A DNA stretch of 64,000 bases. It comes from Undaria pinnatifida. Its lineage: Eukaryota > Sar > Phaeophyceae > Laminariales > Alariaceae. The notes beneath the pieces were generated by a model that worked only from the letters and a program-made list of their open reading frames with translations, had not been told where the DNA came from and ran no database searches. Where the stretch lies: assembly GCA_012845835.1 (NCBI GenBank), contig JABAKD010000035.1, positions 764,246 to 828,245 on the forward strand, in the 5' to 3' direction. Numbering within the stretch: position 1 is the first letter of the stretch; the number at the start of each line of letters is the position of its first letter. The position numbers and the translations under genes are program-made. Shown one piece after another: positions 9,291 through 20,610 of the stretch.

Positions 9291-10151
9291 CTTCCAAGCC
9301 ACCACCGCTTCTCGATAGTTCTTCATTTTTTTGAGGTATGAGTTTTGCGTCTTTGTCTTTGGGTCGTTCGTAGTGTCCTGAGGGTCTTCATCGAGTTTTG
9401 GGGCGGTTCTTTCCATTTTTTTTTCTGTCCTGCCGAACCCCCTGCTCAGTGCCGGGTCAGGGTTCGGGTAAAACGCCGCTATCTGAGGCGCAGGGTTGCC
9501 GTCTTTTTGTCATAGTTCAAATTCGCCCTGCCGACGCCCTCCTCAGCCCAGAGCCGGGGGGCGACCAGTGTACGGGTCTGTGTGTCTTCTTTTATGTTTT
9601 GTGTGTTGCATTTGCTCTGCTTTGTTTTTTTTTTTTTTCGTCTAAACACTTCCTCCCCTAGCGGGGCTGTTGGTGTTGACACCTTCCATCCCGGGTATTC
9701 GTCGCTTCCTCGTCTAACCCCCCCGCCTTGCCGATGGTCCGCGGGAGGTTTTTCGCATGACTTCTCCCTTGTGTTAGCGCCTGTGTTCCCCTCTATATCG
9801 ACGAGGGCTCGCCTCGCCATAGTACTTTTTTTGTGGTTGATTTACCGCAGAGCCTTTACTGCCCCCCCCGCCACACCGGCGGCATGCGGCAGGTTCTAAA
9901 GCCTTTTCTGCCCCCCCCGCCACACCGGCGGCATGCGGCAGGTTTTTGATGGGTGACTATTGCCTTGCTGTAGGGTCTGCTTTTCTTTCTACTGATTTTC
10001 TTCGCGTGTTCCTGGCTCCAAGGCCAGACGGTTAGAGGTGTGGGAGTGGGGTTTGAGGAGCCGCATCTTCGACTCATGGTCTAGTTCGTAGAACCGGAGT
10101 TTCCCCGAATCTCCCATATTTCTGCATATGCGACTCATCAGGGTGGGCTAG
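9291..10151 (+). other. 3' untranslated region of Ty3-1
   Basis: Starts after the pol stop. Its first 150 bases align with 43350-43498 in Ty3-2, confirming that it belongs to the family. It has long T runs (about 9409-9423 and 9624-9639) and a 49-base tandem duplication (9851-9898, 9899-9946) with TGCCCCCCCCGCCACACCGG in both copies. GGGTGGGCTAG just before the 3' LTR may be the polypurine tract. Confidence 0.55.
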
Positions 10152-10420
10152 TGTTAAGATACGGCCTCGAAAGGCCTGTAGGTATCCGAATTTAAGATCA
10201 TTTGGATGGGTTTCGTATGATAAGGTTGGCGGTTTATATTCGGGGAAGTTAGGAATTAGATCGGAGGCACGCGCCTCCGATCTCAGAAGCTATCCCGGGC
10301 TCTGGTGGAAACGAATAAAGCTACATCTCTACGAAGGAACGAAAGTGAGTACTCTCCGAGGACCTGCTCAATTGGCAGACCTGCAGGGGGCACTCTGTGT
10401 CCCCCGCCTTTAATTTCACA
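10152..10420 (+). repeat. 3' LTR of Ty3-1
   Basis: Differs from the 5' LTR at two positions only (GGCAGACC against GGCAGGCC, and CCCCGCC against CCCCACC). It carries the same 10-base inverted repeat. Confidence 0.9.
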
Positions 10421-10785
10421 CAGACACCATGAAGATGGTGATGTTCTCGCGGTATGTGTGGATTTTATTTTCCCGGGGTTTGGTACGACGTACATTGTGG
10501 TTTTTGAGCATAACGAGGGGGCGAAGAACCTGGCACAAAACCCAGTTTGTACGTCGAACTCGAAGTACATCGACGTGCGAACCCCCGTTTTGCGGGAGCT
10601 TATTTTTCCGGGGAGATATTCGGTCATTCGAGTTTGAGTTTTTGAGCAGTGCAACATCCCGCCTCTACGTGTGCTACACATTTATTTCGTCATGCACGGA
10701 AGAGGGGGGGTGCTTTTCGCCGTGCATTGTGCAGAGTACTATTAAATCGAGTTTCTGCGGTTGTTTGCGTTTTCGTATAATAATG

Positions 10786-10997
10786 AAACGGGTTTTATAG
10801 TTTTCGCGCACAGACTGACTAAAATCACCCTGTTGACCCTGATAGCTACACTGTAGTTGAAAGGGGAGTCGCCGACCTATATCCTTAATAAGGACACACA
10901 ACTTGTAATGCGCGCGATCGGAGTATCACACACAGCTTGCAAAGATGAGTTTCGACGAAATCTTCGATCTCACAGCTGGAGTGTATTTTCATTTTTG
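10786..10997 (+). mobile_element. 212-bp SINE-like insertion in X1 with 9-bp target duplication
   Basis: Flanked by ATAATAATG at 10777-10785 and 10998-11006. Repeat X2, which lacks the insertion, has a single ATAATAATG. A related sequence lies reversed at about 29265-29440, sharing GATCGGAGTATCACACACAG and TCGATCTCACAGCTGG. The 3' side ends in a T-rich stretch. Size, duplication and T-rich end fit a short retroposon. No convincing Pol III promoter was found in it. Confidence 0.6.
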
Positions 10998-11453
10998 ATA
11001 ATAATGCGGAGTTTGTTTTCCCTGGTTTAGCTTGTAGGCCCCGTACTGAGCACTAGTATCTCGAGGAAATCGGGGATAATCATTGAGATTATTTGAGCCA
11101 TATATCCGAAGAAAAAGGCCGTTTTCGGTGGCTAATTTCGAGTCGGGGATAGTCAGAGAGTTTAATTGAACCATAAATCCGAAGAAAAAAGCCGTTTTCT
11201 GTGGCTAATTTCGAGGATGACGCAGTTTTTTACCTGGTCATTTCCGAGAATAAAATCATTGTCGTTTTCACCTGGCAATGATTTTCGAGAGAAGTTGATG
11301 TTTGCAGCATGAGACTGTTGTTATTACTTGGTTTGAGACTTGGAGGGCTTATTGAATTGAGGACTGGGATTTTGGCTTTGAGTTTGTTGGAGTTCTGAGT
11401 TTGATATAAGTTCATTACGATATGACGATGTATCAACCCTGTGATGTCGTGCC

Positions 11454-11648
11454 TTGTCATGCACAAAGCAGGGGGGATATCAAATGTGTTCGTCGTGTAT
11501 AATGAGGAGGGGGGATGTTGATTGTCCTCATGAACATGACGGTTATGATCCATCATATATCAGGGAGTTCCGTATGTTGGTAAGGGATTCATGTATATGG
11601 TGTAAGGGGACTGTTTGGCCGGATGTTTTCCGGCATGATTTGCCATGA
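11454..11648 (+). CDS. Cys/His-rich short peptide conserved in repeat X
   Basis: The frame contains GGYQMCSSCIMRRGDVDCPH followed by EHDGYDPSY and later DSCIWC. The C-x2-C ... C-P-H-E-H ... C-x2-C layout resembles a small zinc-binding fold. The inverted copy X2 keeps the same residues up to DSCI, and X3 keeps a degenerate CPHEHD. Conservation across diverged repeats suggests it was once the coding end of an element protein. I do not recognise the family, and it could be the last exon of a longer transposon gene. Confidence 0.35.
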   Translation: MSCTKQGGYQMCSSCIMRRGDVDCPHEHDGYDPSYIREFRMLVRDSCIWCKGTVWPDVFRHDLP

Positions 11649-11789
11649 GCTGTCACCGGTAGTTTTGCTCCATGTGAGACCGAGTCAGGCTCGACGGCTG
11701 GATAATATAAGAGTTCTGTGTCACTGTCTTGAGTCATCATCACGCCTTCCCGCGCCAGCTACGTGCACATCTTTAGAGATCTATCAACA

Positions 11790-12084
11790 TGTCCATATGT
11801 ATAGGATCCGTGCTGATCTAGATAACGCTCACACACCACATCAGATCCTCAGCAGTCAATCACCACCAAGAAGATCAACTACTGTCGTGTCTAACACTAC
11901 ACACTCTCTGGTGCTCCACTCTCTCCCTCTGTCAACGGCCTGCTGTATTAGCCCGTGTTGTCACACACTCCGCCGTCGTAGTTCAACACAGAGGTGAGAA
12001 CACTCTGTTTACGCACAGAGAAGTAGGATCACGACCCACCGACGGTTTCGACTACGAATCTTAAAAACTAAAATAGATATCCAT
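11790..12084. other. No recognisable feature
   Basis: Sequence to the right of X1. Nothing coding or repetitive could be identified, apart from a few short open frames without motifs. Confidence 0.3.
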
Positions 12085-12167
12085 GTGACGTTGTGGTCTA
12101 GTAGATAGACTGTCCCCTTGTCTAGACTATAAGTTTCGTCTTCGGTGGTTCGAATCTGGGTGTCATC
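12085..12167 (+). ncRNA. tRNA-like sequence with A and B box (pseudo-tRNA or SINE head)
   Basis: TGGTCTAGTAG at 12094-12104 matches the A box TRGYNNANNNG, and GGTTCGAATCT at 12147-12157 matches the B box except for its last base. A 5-base stem with a 7-base loop (12117-12133) would present AGA, a serine anticodon, after U33. The acceptor stem has several G-T pairs and the T stem does not close properly, so I do not call it a functional tRNA. A run of A follows at about 12170. Confidence 0.4.
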
Positions 12168-12604
12168 GGAAAAAAAAGTGATCCCCATAAAACCGATATA
12201 TATATATAAGTATAGTCTATGTACCAATTTGTTGCGAGCGGTCGTTGAAACTTGCACCTTTACTTGCACCTTTCGGGCTGTACAGACTTTCAAAATTCAA
12301 CTGCTGTTGGGCCTTTCGTTCATTTTGGGCTCCAGAGTGCAAACGTTTCAACAAGTAGGCCGTCCGTTAAAAACTACGTCATCAGACTTCAACATTCAGC
12401 GTCAGTGGTGAACGTCAGTCTTCAGCTGAGCGTCAGTGATGACAAACGAGTCTTCACAGCTGAATTTTACAATTTTACGTAGGCCTTCGGTTAAAAACTA
12501 CGTCATCTGACTTCAACATTTAGCGTCCGTGGTGAAATATGCTGTGAAGTTTCAAGTAATGCTACGTCAGTCTACAGCTGAGCGTCAGGGGCTCCCGTGA
12601 AATC
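12168..12604. repeat. Non-coding stretch with a 122-bp direct repeat
   Basis: Bases 12357-12413 recur at 12479-12535 with few changes; the shared core is GTTAAAAACTACGTCATC. CTTCAGCTGAGCGTCAG-type words recur several times here and at 12930-12950. No gene is seen. Confidence 0.5.
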
Positions 12605-12888
12605 GCACGTACGTGTAAGGTTTTTAGATTTGCACGCAAATTCAATAGCGATTTATGTATGGCGCCTCCCTATTTGTGTCCAGGTCTGCACAAAACGACG
12701 GTTACGCCGCCCAGACCAACCCGACCCTAGACCCGACCCTAACCCTAACCCTAACCCTAACCCCAACCCTAACCCTAACCCTAACCCCAACCCAACCCAA
12801 CCCTTTGGGGGGCTCTCGGTCTGCTCTCGAGGTCGGCAGGGGCTGTACTGAGTTTACGTGCAATTCTAAAAACCTTGCACGTACGTGC
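12605..12888. mobile_element. Small TIR-bounded element containing telomeric repeats
   Basis: 32-base inverted repeats at 12605-12636 and 12857-12888 share GCACGTACGTG, AAGGTTTTTAGA and TTGCACG with two mismatches. They enclose a telomere-type array at 12736-12803. Size and structure are those of a MITE or foldback element. No clear target duplication is seen. Confidence 0.65.
12736..12803 (+). repeat. Interstitial telomeric repeat (CCCTAA)n
   Basis: About eleven units of CCCTAA with CCCCAA and CCCAA variants. The TTAGGG motif is the telomere repeat of many eukaryotes, stramenopiles included. Variant units suggest an old internal tract, not a chromosome end. Confidence 0.85.
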
Positions 12889-13050
12889 AATTAAACGCCT
12901 GGTGGAGTGTTGGTGTACAAATATAATGAGTCTTCAGCTGAATTTTACGCCAGCGCAACGCACCACTCCACACGGCAGTTAACATCAATCAAGCTGCTCT
13001 GAGATTTTCGTGACGTCCTGATATTTTTGTGGCGCCCTAAGACTTGCGGC

Positions 13051-13692
13051 ATGAGCACGAGGAACAACAGCAACGGCGATGGTGGTGGCGGCGCTTCATC
13101 TGGCGTTTCTGACGTAGGTGAAGGCTACGCGGTTACCGCGCAGGCGGGGGCGGCGTATCCTGATACGCTGCCCCCCACCAATAAGCGCAAGACACCTCTT
13201 TCCGGCGGGTCGACTGACAGCGGCACCCCCAACAGCGGCTGGTCGGTGAACCTGGAGGCTACCCCCGAGAAAAGATTCCGCATCACCCCTCAGCCAAGCT
13301 GCAACCGCTGCGAGTCCCCATTGGAGAAGGTGTCCAAGACCAACAGAAGATCTGGTCGGCGTCAATCATTTGGAAGCTGTTCTTCTGGGATCTGTGGCGG
13401 CGGAGGAGTTATTCTTCCCGGGCCCAAGAACTGCGAGTTTTGCCTGAGGGACATCCAAGCGAACACGGTCTGCCTCTCCGCTAACAGGGGGGCCAACGGT
13501 GAGTTGTTGTCTTGGTGTTTGCTGCATGTTGCCGTGTGACTGCGCTAGCTGTATACTGCTGCGTGTGGATGTTTTACCATGGTCGCATTGTGCTATTCTG
13601 CGGGCTGCTGGCTGAGTGAAACATCGGACTTTCTTTGTGTGATTTCCTTTGTGGCAGATGTCAAGGATACAGTGTATGAAAATCAATCGTAG
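13051..13692 (+). CDS. Putative spliced small gene with Cys-pair motifs, function unknown
   Basis: An ATG at 13051 opens a frame rich in Gly, Ser and Pro. It contains two Cys pairs, CNRC and CEFC, and further cysteines (SCSSGIC) between them, suggesting a zinc-binding segment. The frame would be cut by a stop at 13537. A GT at 13499 (AACG/GTGAGTTG) and an AG at 13656-13657 (TTTGTGGCAG/ATG) give an intron of 159 bases. Joining 13051-13498 and 13658-13692 yields a 160-residue protein ending TVYENQS. Most of exon 2 is duplicated at 14405 onward. I do not recognise the family. It could be a host gene or a coding relic of the surrounding repeats. Confidence 0.4.
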
Positions 13693-14600
13693 CTAACGAA
13701 ACATGACTAGACTACACCATATCACTGACTGCTGTGCTGCATGCTTCTGCTGGTCTGCTGTGTGTGCTGTGCTGATTGCTGCATGCTCCTGCTGGTCTAC
13801 TGCGCGTGTCGTTATGCTGTTACGGTTCTGTAACAGTTCCAAGAGTTGCTATGACAGAGGCGTTTTCGTGATAGTAGGGGCCGCGATATTTACGTCCCCT
13901 CCCTAAGTCGGGTGTGGCTGCCCCACCCGGACACTTCACCACTTCTCTTTTTACCCACTTCACTACTTCACTTCTTCAACCAAGCGTCAACCATCTTCTC
14001 ACAATTCCTTGGGTTCGCGTTCATAAACCTTCGGATAAGCAATCAAGTTACCATTTTCACACTACTTTCTTGGGAAGCTTCACATCTTGAGCACCTGCAC
14101 AGGGGACTTGCTCTCTTTCTCCGAGGAACGCACAAGCGCCTTCTGAACTTGGTCGTATCGGACCTTCGGAGGTCAGTCATTATGAATACCTGAGGCGTGC
14201 TACAGATATAGCCTATATGTGGACCGTGCGATGCTGGTAGGCTAGATACCCTCGTCTGCTTCGTCATGAATATCCTCGCATGTCTCACCCTGATTGCACC
14301 CAGACTCCCCTTTTAGATTCCGATTCGTGACAATGCCTCTGATGTTACTCAACATCTGGGCTTGCGTGTGGTACACAGAAGCATCTGTGGTGCAAAAAGC
14401 TGTTGTGTGTTTCTTTTGTGGCAGCTGTCTAGGATACAACTGACTCAGTGTATGAAAATCAATCGTAGCTAACGAAGCATGTCTACCTGGTACACCGTAT
14501 CACTGGCTGCTGAGCTGCATCCTTCTGCTGGTCTGCTGTGTGTGCTGTGCTGATTGATGCATGCTCCTGCTGGTCTGCTGCGCGTGTTGTCATGCCTCTG
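13640..14600. repeat. Direct repeat pair around the candidate gene 3' end
   Basis: About 180 bases at 13640-13822 recur at 14405-14600, with GTATGAAAATCAATCGTAGC and the CTGCTGGTCTGCTGTGTGTG stretch in common. The first copy includes the second exon of the candidate gene. Between the copies nothing recognisable is found. Confidence 0.65.
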
Positions 14601-14659
14601 ATGTTATGTTGATAGATCTGATGTTATGTTGATAGATCTGATGTTATGTTGATAGATCT
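14601..14659. repeat. 20-bp tandem repeat at the edge of X2
   Basis: ATGTTATGTTGATAGATCTG occurs twice, and a third copy enters X2 and ends in CTC. The unit contains the X terminus TGTTGATAGATCT, so the array arose by duplication of the X end. Confidence 0.8.
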
Positions 14660-15808
14660 CTAAAGGTGTGCACGTAGCTGGCGCGGGAAGGCGTGATGAT
14701 GACTCAAGACAGTGACACAGAACTCTTATATTATCCAGCCGTCGAGCCTGACTCGGTCTCATATGGAGCAAAACCACGAGTGACAGCTCATGGCAAATCA
14801 TGCCGGAAAACATCCGGCCAAACAGTCCCCTTACACCATATATATACACGAATCCCTTACCAACGTATGGAATTCCCTGGCATAAGATGGATCATAACCG
14901 TCATGTTCATGAGGACAATCAACATCCCCCCTCCACATTATGCACGACGAACACACTTGATATCCCCCCTGCTTTGTGCATGACAAGGCACGACATTGCA
15001 GGGTTGATACATCGTCATATCGTAATGAACTTATATCAAACTCAGAACTCCAACAAACTCAAAACCACAATTCCAGTCCTCAATTCAATAAGCCCTCCAA
15101 GTCTCAAACCAAGTAACAACAGTATCATGCTGCAAACATCAACTACTCTCGAAAATCATTGCCAGGTGAAAACAACAATAATTTTATTCTCGCAAATAAA
15201 AAAAAACTGCGTCATCCTCGAAATTAGCCACAGAAAACGGCCTTTTTCTTCGGATTTATGGCTCAAATAAACTCTCTGATTATCCCCGATTTCCTCGAGA
15301 TACTAGTGCTCAGTACGGGGCCTACAAGCTAAACCGGGAAAAACAAACTCCGCATTATTATACGAAAACGCAAACAATCGCAGAAACTCGATTAATCGTA
15401 CTCTGCACAATGCACGACGAAAAGCATCCCTCCTCCGTGCACGACGAAATGTGTAGCACACGTAGAGGCGGGATGTTGCACTGCTCAAAAACTCAAACTC
15501 GAATAACCGAATATCTCCCCCCAAAAATACGCTCCCGCAAAACGGGGGTTCGCACGTAGATGTACTTCGAGTTCGACGTACACACTGGGTTTTGTGCCAG
15601 GTTCTTCGCCCCCTCGTTATGCTCGAAAACCGCAATGTACGTCGTACCAAACCCCGGGATAATAAAATCCACACATACCGCGAGAACATCACCATCTTCA
15701 TGGTCTCTGCCAGATTGAAACGGCATTGATTGTCCAACACGGCGGTACCGACTCAAACAGACGTAATCATCAACTCGCAAAATCAAACCATAGTTCCTCG
15801 TTATTCCA
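14647..15808 (-). repeat. Dispersed repeat X, copy 2 (inverted, uninterrupted)
   Basis: Reverse complement of X1 without the Ty3-1 element and without the 212-base SINE-like insertion, so it serves as the empty-site reference for both. On the minus strand it encodes two overlapping fragments (15493-15786 and 15303-15535), with VDFIIPGFGTTYIAVFEHNE and SATSRLYVCYTF, which join by one frame change near 15500. This may be the C-terminal part of an element protein of unknown family. A T-rich stretch and a Cys/His-rich peptide follow. Confidence 0.7.
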
Positions 15809-16859
15809 CGTCGGTGCTATACATATTTCAAGTAAGCATGGGGTAAGTCCGCGCGATCAGACAACGCATAACCAACGAGTCAGCGGGACAATACTCAAGT
15901 CACGAATACTCGAACTAGACCGAACGCGCCTCTGCGCAGCTCGTGGTCTGTTCAATTTCGGGCGATTTGTCATTGGCCGAGGTTTGTCATACTAACAATA
16001 AGCAAGCCTCATCCTATAACTAAAACAAGAGAAACAATCAAGTCCATCTCAATCAGGCTAACAACCAAAGTTCAAACAACAAAACCACAATCACCCAACA
16101 TGATACCCATTCATTTCAAACTCAATGCCCCAGGCACTACTGCTGGTGGTCCCTTCGCTGCGGCAGCCTCCTTCCGGTGTCTCATGGCATCGCCGCAGCT
16201 CGGGCACTCCAGCCTATCCTCCTGAATGAAGCAGCCGTTCCTGGCGCAAGATTGACTCCACACAAGCAGCGGATTGATCGTGTAATCGAGCGATTAGGTC
16301 GGCATAGATTGAACTGCTCTTTTCTCAAGATTCCCTTGCACCTGCTCAGTTGCCCTGTTTTCAAATTGCTCACCAGGAGCCCTCTATACTCATACCCGTT
16401 ATACCTGCATGGATATCTTTAGCAATTGCAGTATCGCAATGCTACACTGGGGGGTACTCCACTGTTGTACAATGATCCGCAACGCAGGCAGTATCTGGGC
16501 GTATCATATACTCGCAGACAAATCAACGTACAATCGATCGTGCTGGTGTATCATTCGTACTCGTATCTTCTTGTATCGATAACTACCAACAGACGTGTGG
16601 ACAGCACGGGATGTACTACTGTAGTACTGCATGCTGTTTCTACGCTATATATGGGGAACGTCACACGTCAAAGACATGCCGGGTACCTGGTACATCAGTT
16701 GACGGCACTCTTGCCCCTTGACGGACAGCTGTCAAGGACTTATACACCCATTACTGTAATCCAAAAATACCTTGACGGGGCAAAACTGCTTTTAGAATGC
16801 CTACGCAAGTACAAAAATGATTTGCATGCCAATATAATCAAAGATGCAAAATAATGCAG
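15809..16859. other. No recognisable gene
   Basis: About 1 kb between X2 and the reversed DIRS gag. Short open frames (for example 16426-16854) have no known motif. Small palindromic words such as GGTACCTGGTAC (about 16682) are present. Confidence 0.3.
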
Positions 16860-16875
16860 CAAATAACGTTCACAT

Positions 16876-17639
16876 TTGTCGGCTTTGACCATCCCTTCCG
16901 CCCGCGGCATGTACGCACGAACGTCAAAGTCACTTATCGCGCGGAGCTGGGTAGCCACTGACGTCGTGACGTTGACGGCCTCGCCTACGAAGGACTGGAT
17001 GTCCGCCGCCGAGTCGCCAATGTTGGGAGGTATGCGCCCGCGGAGCACCCAACGTTTTCTTGACGCCATCTTTTTCCAGAGCGCCGTGTCGTCGGTGAAT
17101 TGCGACTTTTGGAGTTGGCGCTTTCTCACGTCCCCACTGTCCCGTGGGGCCGGCTGCCGATCGCCAACGTTGTCTATGAACTGCTGTAACATGGCCTCGA
17201 CGTTCTCGACTTTTGACGCGCCACCAGCCACCGCATCCTGCAAGGTTTCGAAGGATGCGAGCAGCCGATCCATCGTCGACTTGAGGCGAATCACGTCTCC
17301 GTGTATCCGAGCGAACTCGCCAGACACCTGCCCTTGCCAGAGCAACACTTCAGCCGATGTGACCCCCGCAGCCTCGGACACAGCGGGACTGGGGCTGAAC
17401 AAAGATGGTGCCGCGGTGGCAGACGCAGCAGTAGCAGCAACCGAAGCGGCTGCGGCACGGCGACCTTCGGACTCAGCTTGCACAGCAGCCAGAGCTTCGG
17501 CCCGGCGAGCGTCGACCCCAGCTTGCACAGCAGCGACAGCAGCATAAGCCTCTGCCTCGACTCGCGTAGCATCCGAGGCAGCCACATTAGGGCTGCGCAC
17601 AGCAGCAGCGACGAGAGTTCGGCCTCCGGTGATTTGCAC
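16876..17639 (-). pseudogene. DIRS-like gag (ORF1), 3'-truncated, reversed
   Basis: The minus-strand frame is Ala-rich and likely coiled-coil in its first 80 codons (EAEAYAAVAAVQAGVDARR). It is followed by a Pro/Ser linker, a second helical stretch (GDVIRLKSTMDRLLASFETL) and a basic region (VRKRQLQKSQF, KKMASRKRWVLRGRIP). It starts just inside an A repeat (17660-17885), the position of gag in DIRS/Ngaro elements. Homology to an element ends near 16876, and the frame then runs into unrelated sequence. The start codon is uncertain: an ATG in another frame lies about 15 bases upstream. This is the gag missing from the element at the left edge. The assignment rests on position and composition. 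Confidence 0.55.
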
Positions 17640-17659
17640 TCTTCCATCGTCGGGGAGTG

Positions 17660-17885
17660 CACGAACTTAAACTAGTCTGTATCACACCTTGGACCTGTAG
17701 CTCTGACTCTGCTCCCCTACGCGCTCCGCGTGCAGATCGTCGCCTACACAGCTGGGCCAGGAGTACCCAAGGCTATCGCTCATACGATTATTAATATGAA
17801 TTACCGCATTAATCAGATTGGTCAAACTTCTCACGTACATACGAAACACATATTTTCTCATACTTCGCTAACATTCTGCATTTCG
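17660..17885 (-). repeat. Repeat A of the DIRS-like family, reversed
   Basis: Reverse complement of A2 (2131-2344), with an extra TTAATAT near 17790 and scattered changes. It defines the outer end of the A repeat. Confidence 0.85.
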
Positions 17886-18157
17886 ACGACGGTTCAATAT
17901 ACCAACAACTTGCAATTTGCCAGTAGGCACATCGTGCAGCACCATGTTCAGCAGTGAGCCAGCAGCTCAATAAACCAAGCAAAATCCCAGCTCAAAGGGC
18001 ACTACTAGTAACACAGGTTGATCACTCCTGTACTGCTCATCATGCATAGTTGTCAAGGCGTGCTTGTATTTTTAGCATTGCTCGGCATACACGCGAAACC
18101 GTACCCCAACCCTACTCTAATTTTTGCAAGAAATTGATTCACGCAATTTTCGTACTG
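17886..18157. other. No recognisable feature
   Basis: Short spacer between the reversed DIRS fragment and repeat Y copy 2. Confidence 0.3.
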
Positions 18158-18399
18158 CTGTACTCTGCTGTACCGATGATATGATATGATACAACATGTA
18201 CTGCTGTGTGTGCATTCTTTCAGCATTTCACTTTCACGTATAAAACTCTACTCCGAGTTACTGTGCCCTGCCCGGGCGCTCCACCAGGCAGCCACAACAC
18301 GGAATCAGACATGTTAGTCCTGCAGTACGTCTACTACAGATCTCTTCAGTTATCCTTCAATCTCAATCAATCTCAATCTTGGGGCGTGGTTCGTAATTT

Positions 18400-20112
<1,713 letters not shown>

Positions 20113-20324
20113 CTATTCAGCAAAGGACGGTCGCAGGGCTGCCTCTGCGAGTCCGTCCTCTCTTTAGTTTTTCTGCAACGTTATCCGGATCTTGAGCAGG
20201 TTTATGCCCTCTCCAAAATAATCTACACTAATGCCAGAATCCCTGGGACCTGGCATGGCTGTTATCCACCTCTATATTCTGGCCTTGGCGCTCACCAATA
20301 GACATCAACCGGCTCTCACTAGTG

Positions 20325-20607
20325 TGTTGATAGATCTCTGATAGTGTACACGTATCCGGCGCGGCAACGTGTGGTGATGACTCAAGACGGTGGCACAGAA
20401 CTCTCTCTTATATTATCTGGACGTCGAGCCTGACTCGGTCTCATATGGAGCAAACCTACGAGTGACAGCTTATGGCGAATCATGCCGGGAAACATCCGGC
20501 CAAACAGTCCCCTCCCACCTTGTATATGAATCCCTTACCAACATAATATATGGAACTCCTTGATATAAAATGGATGACAAACGTCATGTTCATGAGGACA
20601 ACCAACA
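20325..20607 (-). repeat. Dispersed repeat X, copy 3 (truncated)
   Basis: Begins TGTTGATAGATCTCTGATAG, like X2, and follows it for about 280 bases until the satellite array starts. The junction with the satellite is abrupt at about 20608. Confidence 0.75.
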
Positions 20608-20610
20608 AAA

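Larger units (their letters stand above)
4180..10420 (+). mobile_element. Ty3/gypsy retrotransposon Ty3-1 carrying a NADAR domain; internal deletion derivative
   Basis: Two 269-base LTRs (4180-4448, 10152-10420) start TGTTAAG and end TTTCACA, and differ at only two positions. The interior holds a repeated linker, a NADAR domain, a protease/RNase H junction, an integrase with chromodomain and a Tudor-like segment, and a long 3' untranslated stretch. Gag and most of protease, RT and RNase H are absent. The element splits repeat X1. The flanks are CAAA (left) and CAGA (right), and the unoccupied site in X2 reads GGCAGAGACC, which fits a 4-base duplication of CAGA with one later change. Near-identical LTRs mean recent insertion, while the coding parts are broken, so it was probably mobilised in trans. 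Confidence 0.85.
4082..11789 (+). repeat. Dispersed repeat X, copy 1, split by a Ty3/gypsy insertion
   Basis: X1 consists of 4082-4179 and 10421-11789; the Ty3/gypsy element 4180-10420 sits between them. An inverted, uninterrupted copy X2 lies at 14647-15808, and a truncated copy X3 at 20325-20607. The right end reads AGATCTATCAACA. X1 also holds a 212-base insertion (10786-10997) that X2 lacks, and a local duplication at 11090-11215. The three copies make X an independent repeat family. What type of element it is remains unclear. Confidence 0.7.

Noticed and set aside
12085-12167. Functional tRNA-Ser(AGA)
   Set aside because: The T stem does not pair and the acceptor stem relies on G-T pairs; kept only as tRNA-like.
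4082-15808. X1 and X2 as terminal inverted repeats of one large DNA transposon spanning 4-15.8 kb
   Set aside because: The outer ends lack a shared target duplication, a third truncated copy exists at 20.3 kb, and the interior has no transposase. Independent insertions are simpler.
16682-16693. TACCTGGTA/GGTACC-type words as a regulatory motif
   Set aside because: They occur at scattered places (about 14487, 16686, 28215, 30207, 45977) without consistent context, and short palindromes are expected by chance.
16876-17547. Plus-strand 223-codon frame at the reversed DIRS gag
   Set aside because: It is the antisense shadow of the minus-strand Ala-rich gag, whose orientation is set by the adjoining A repeat.
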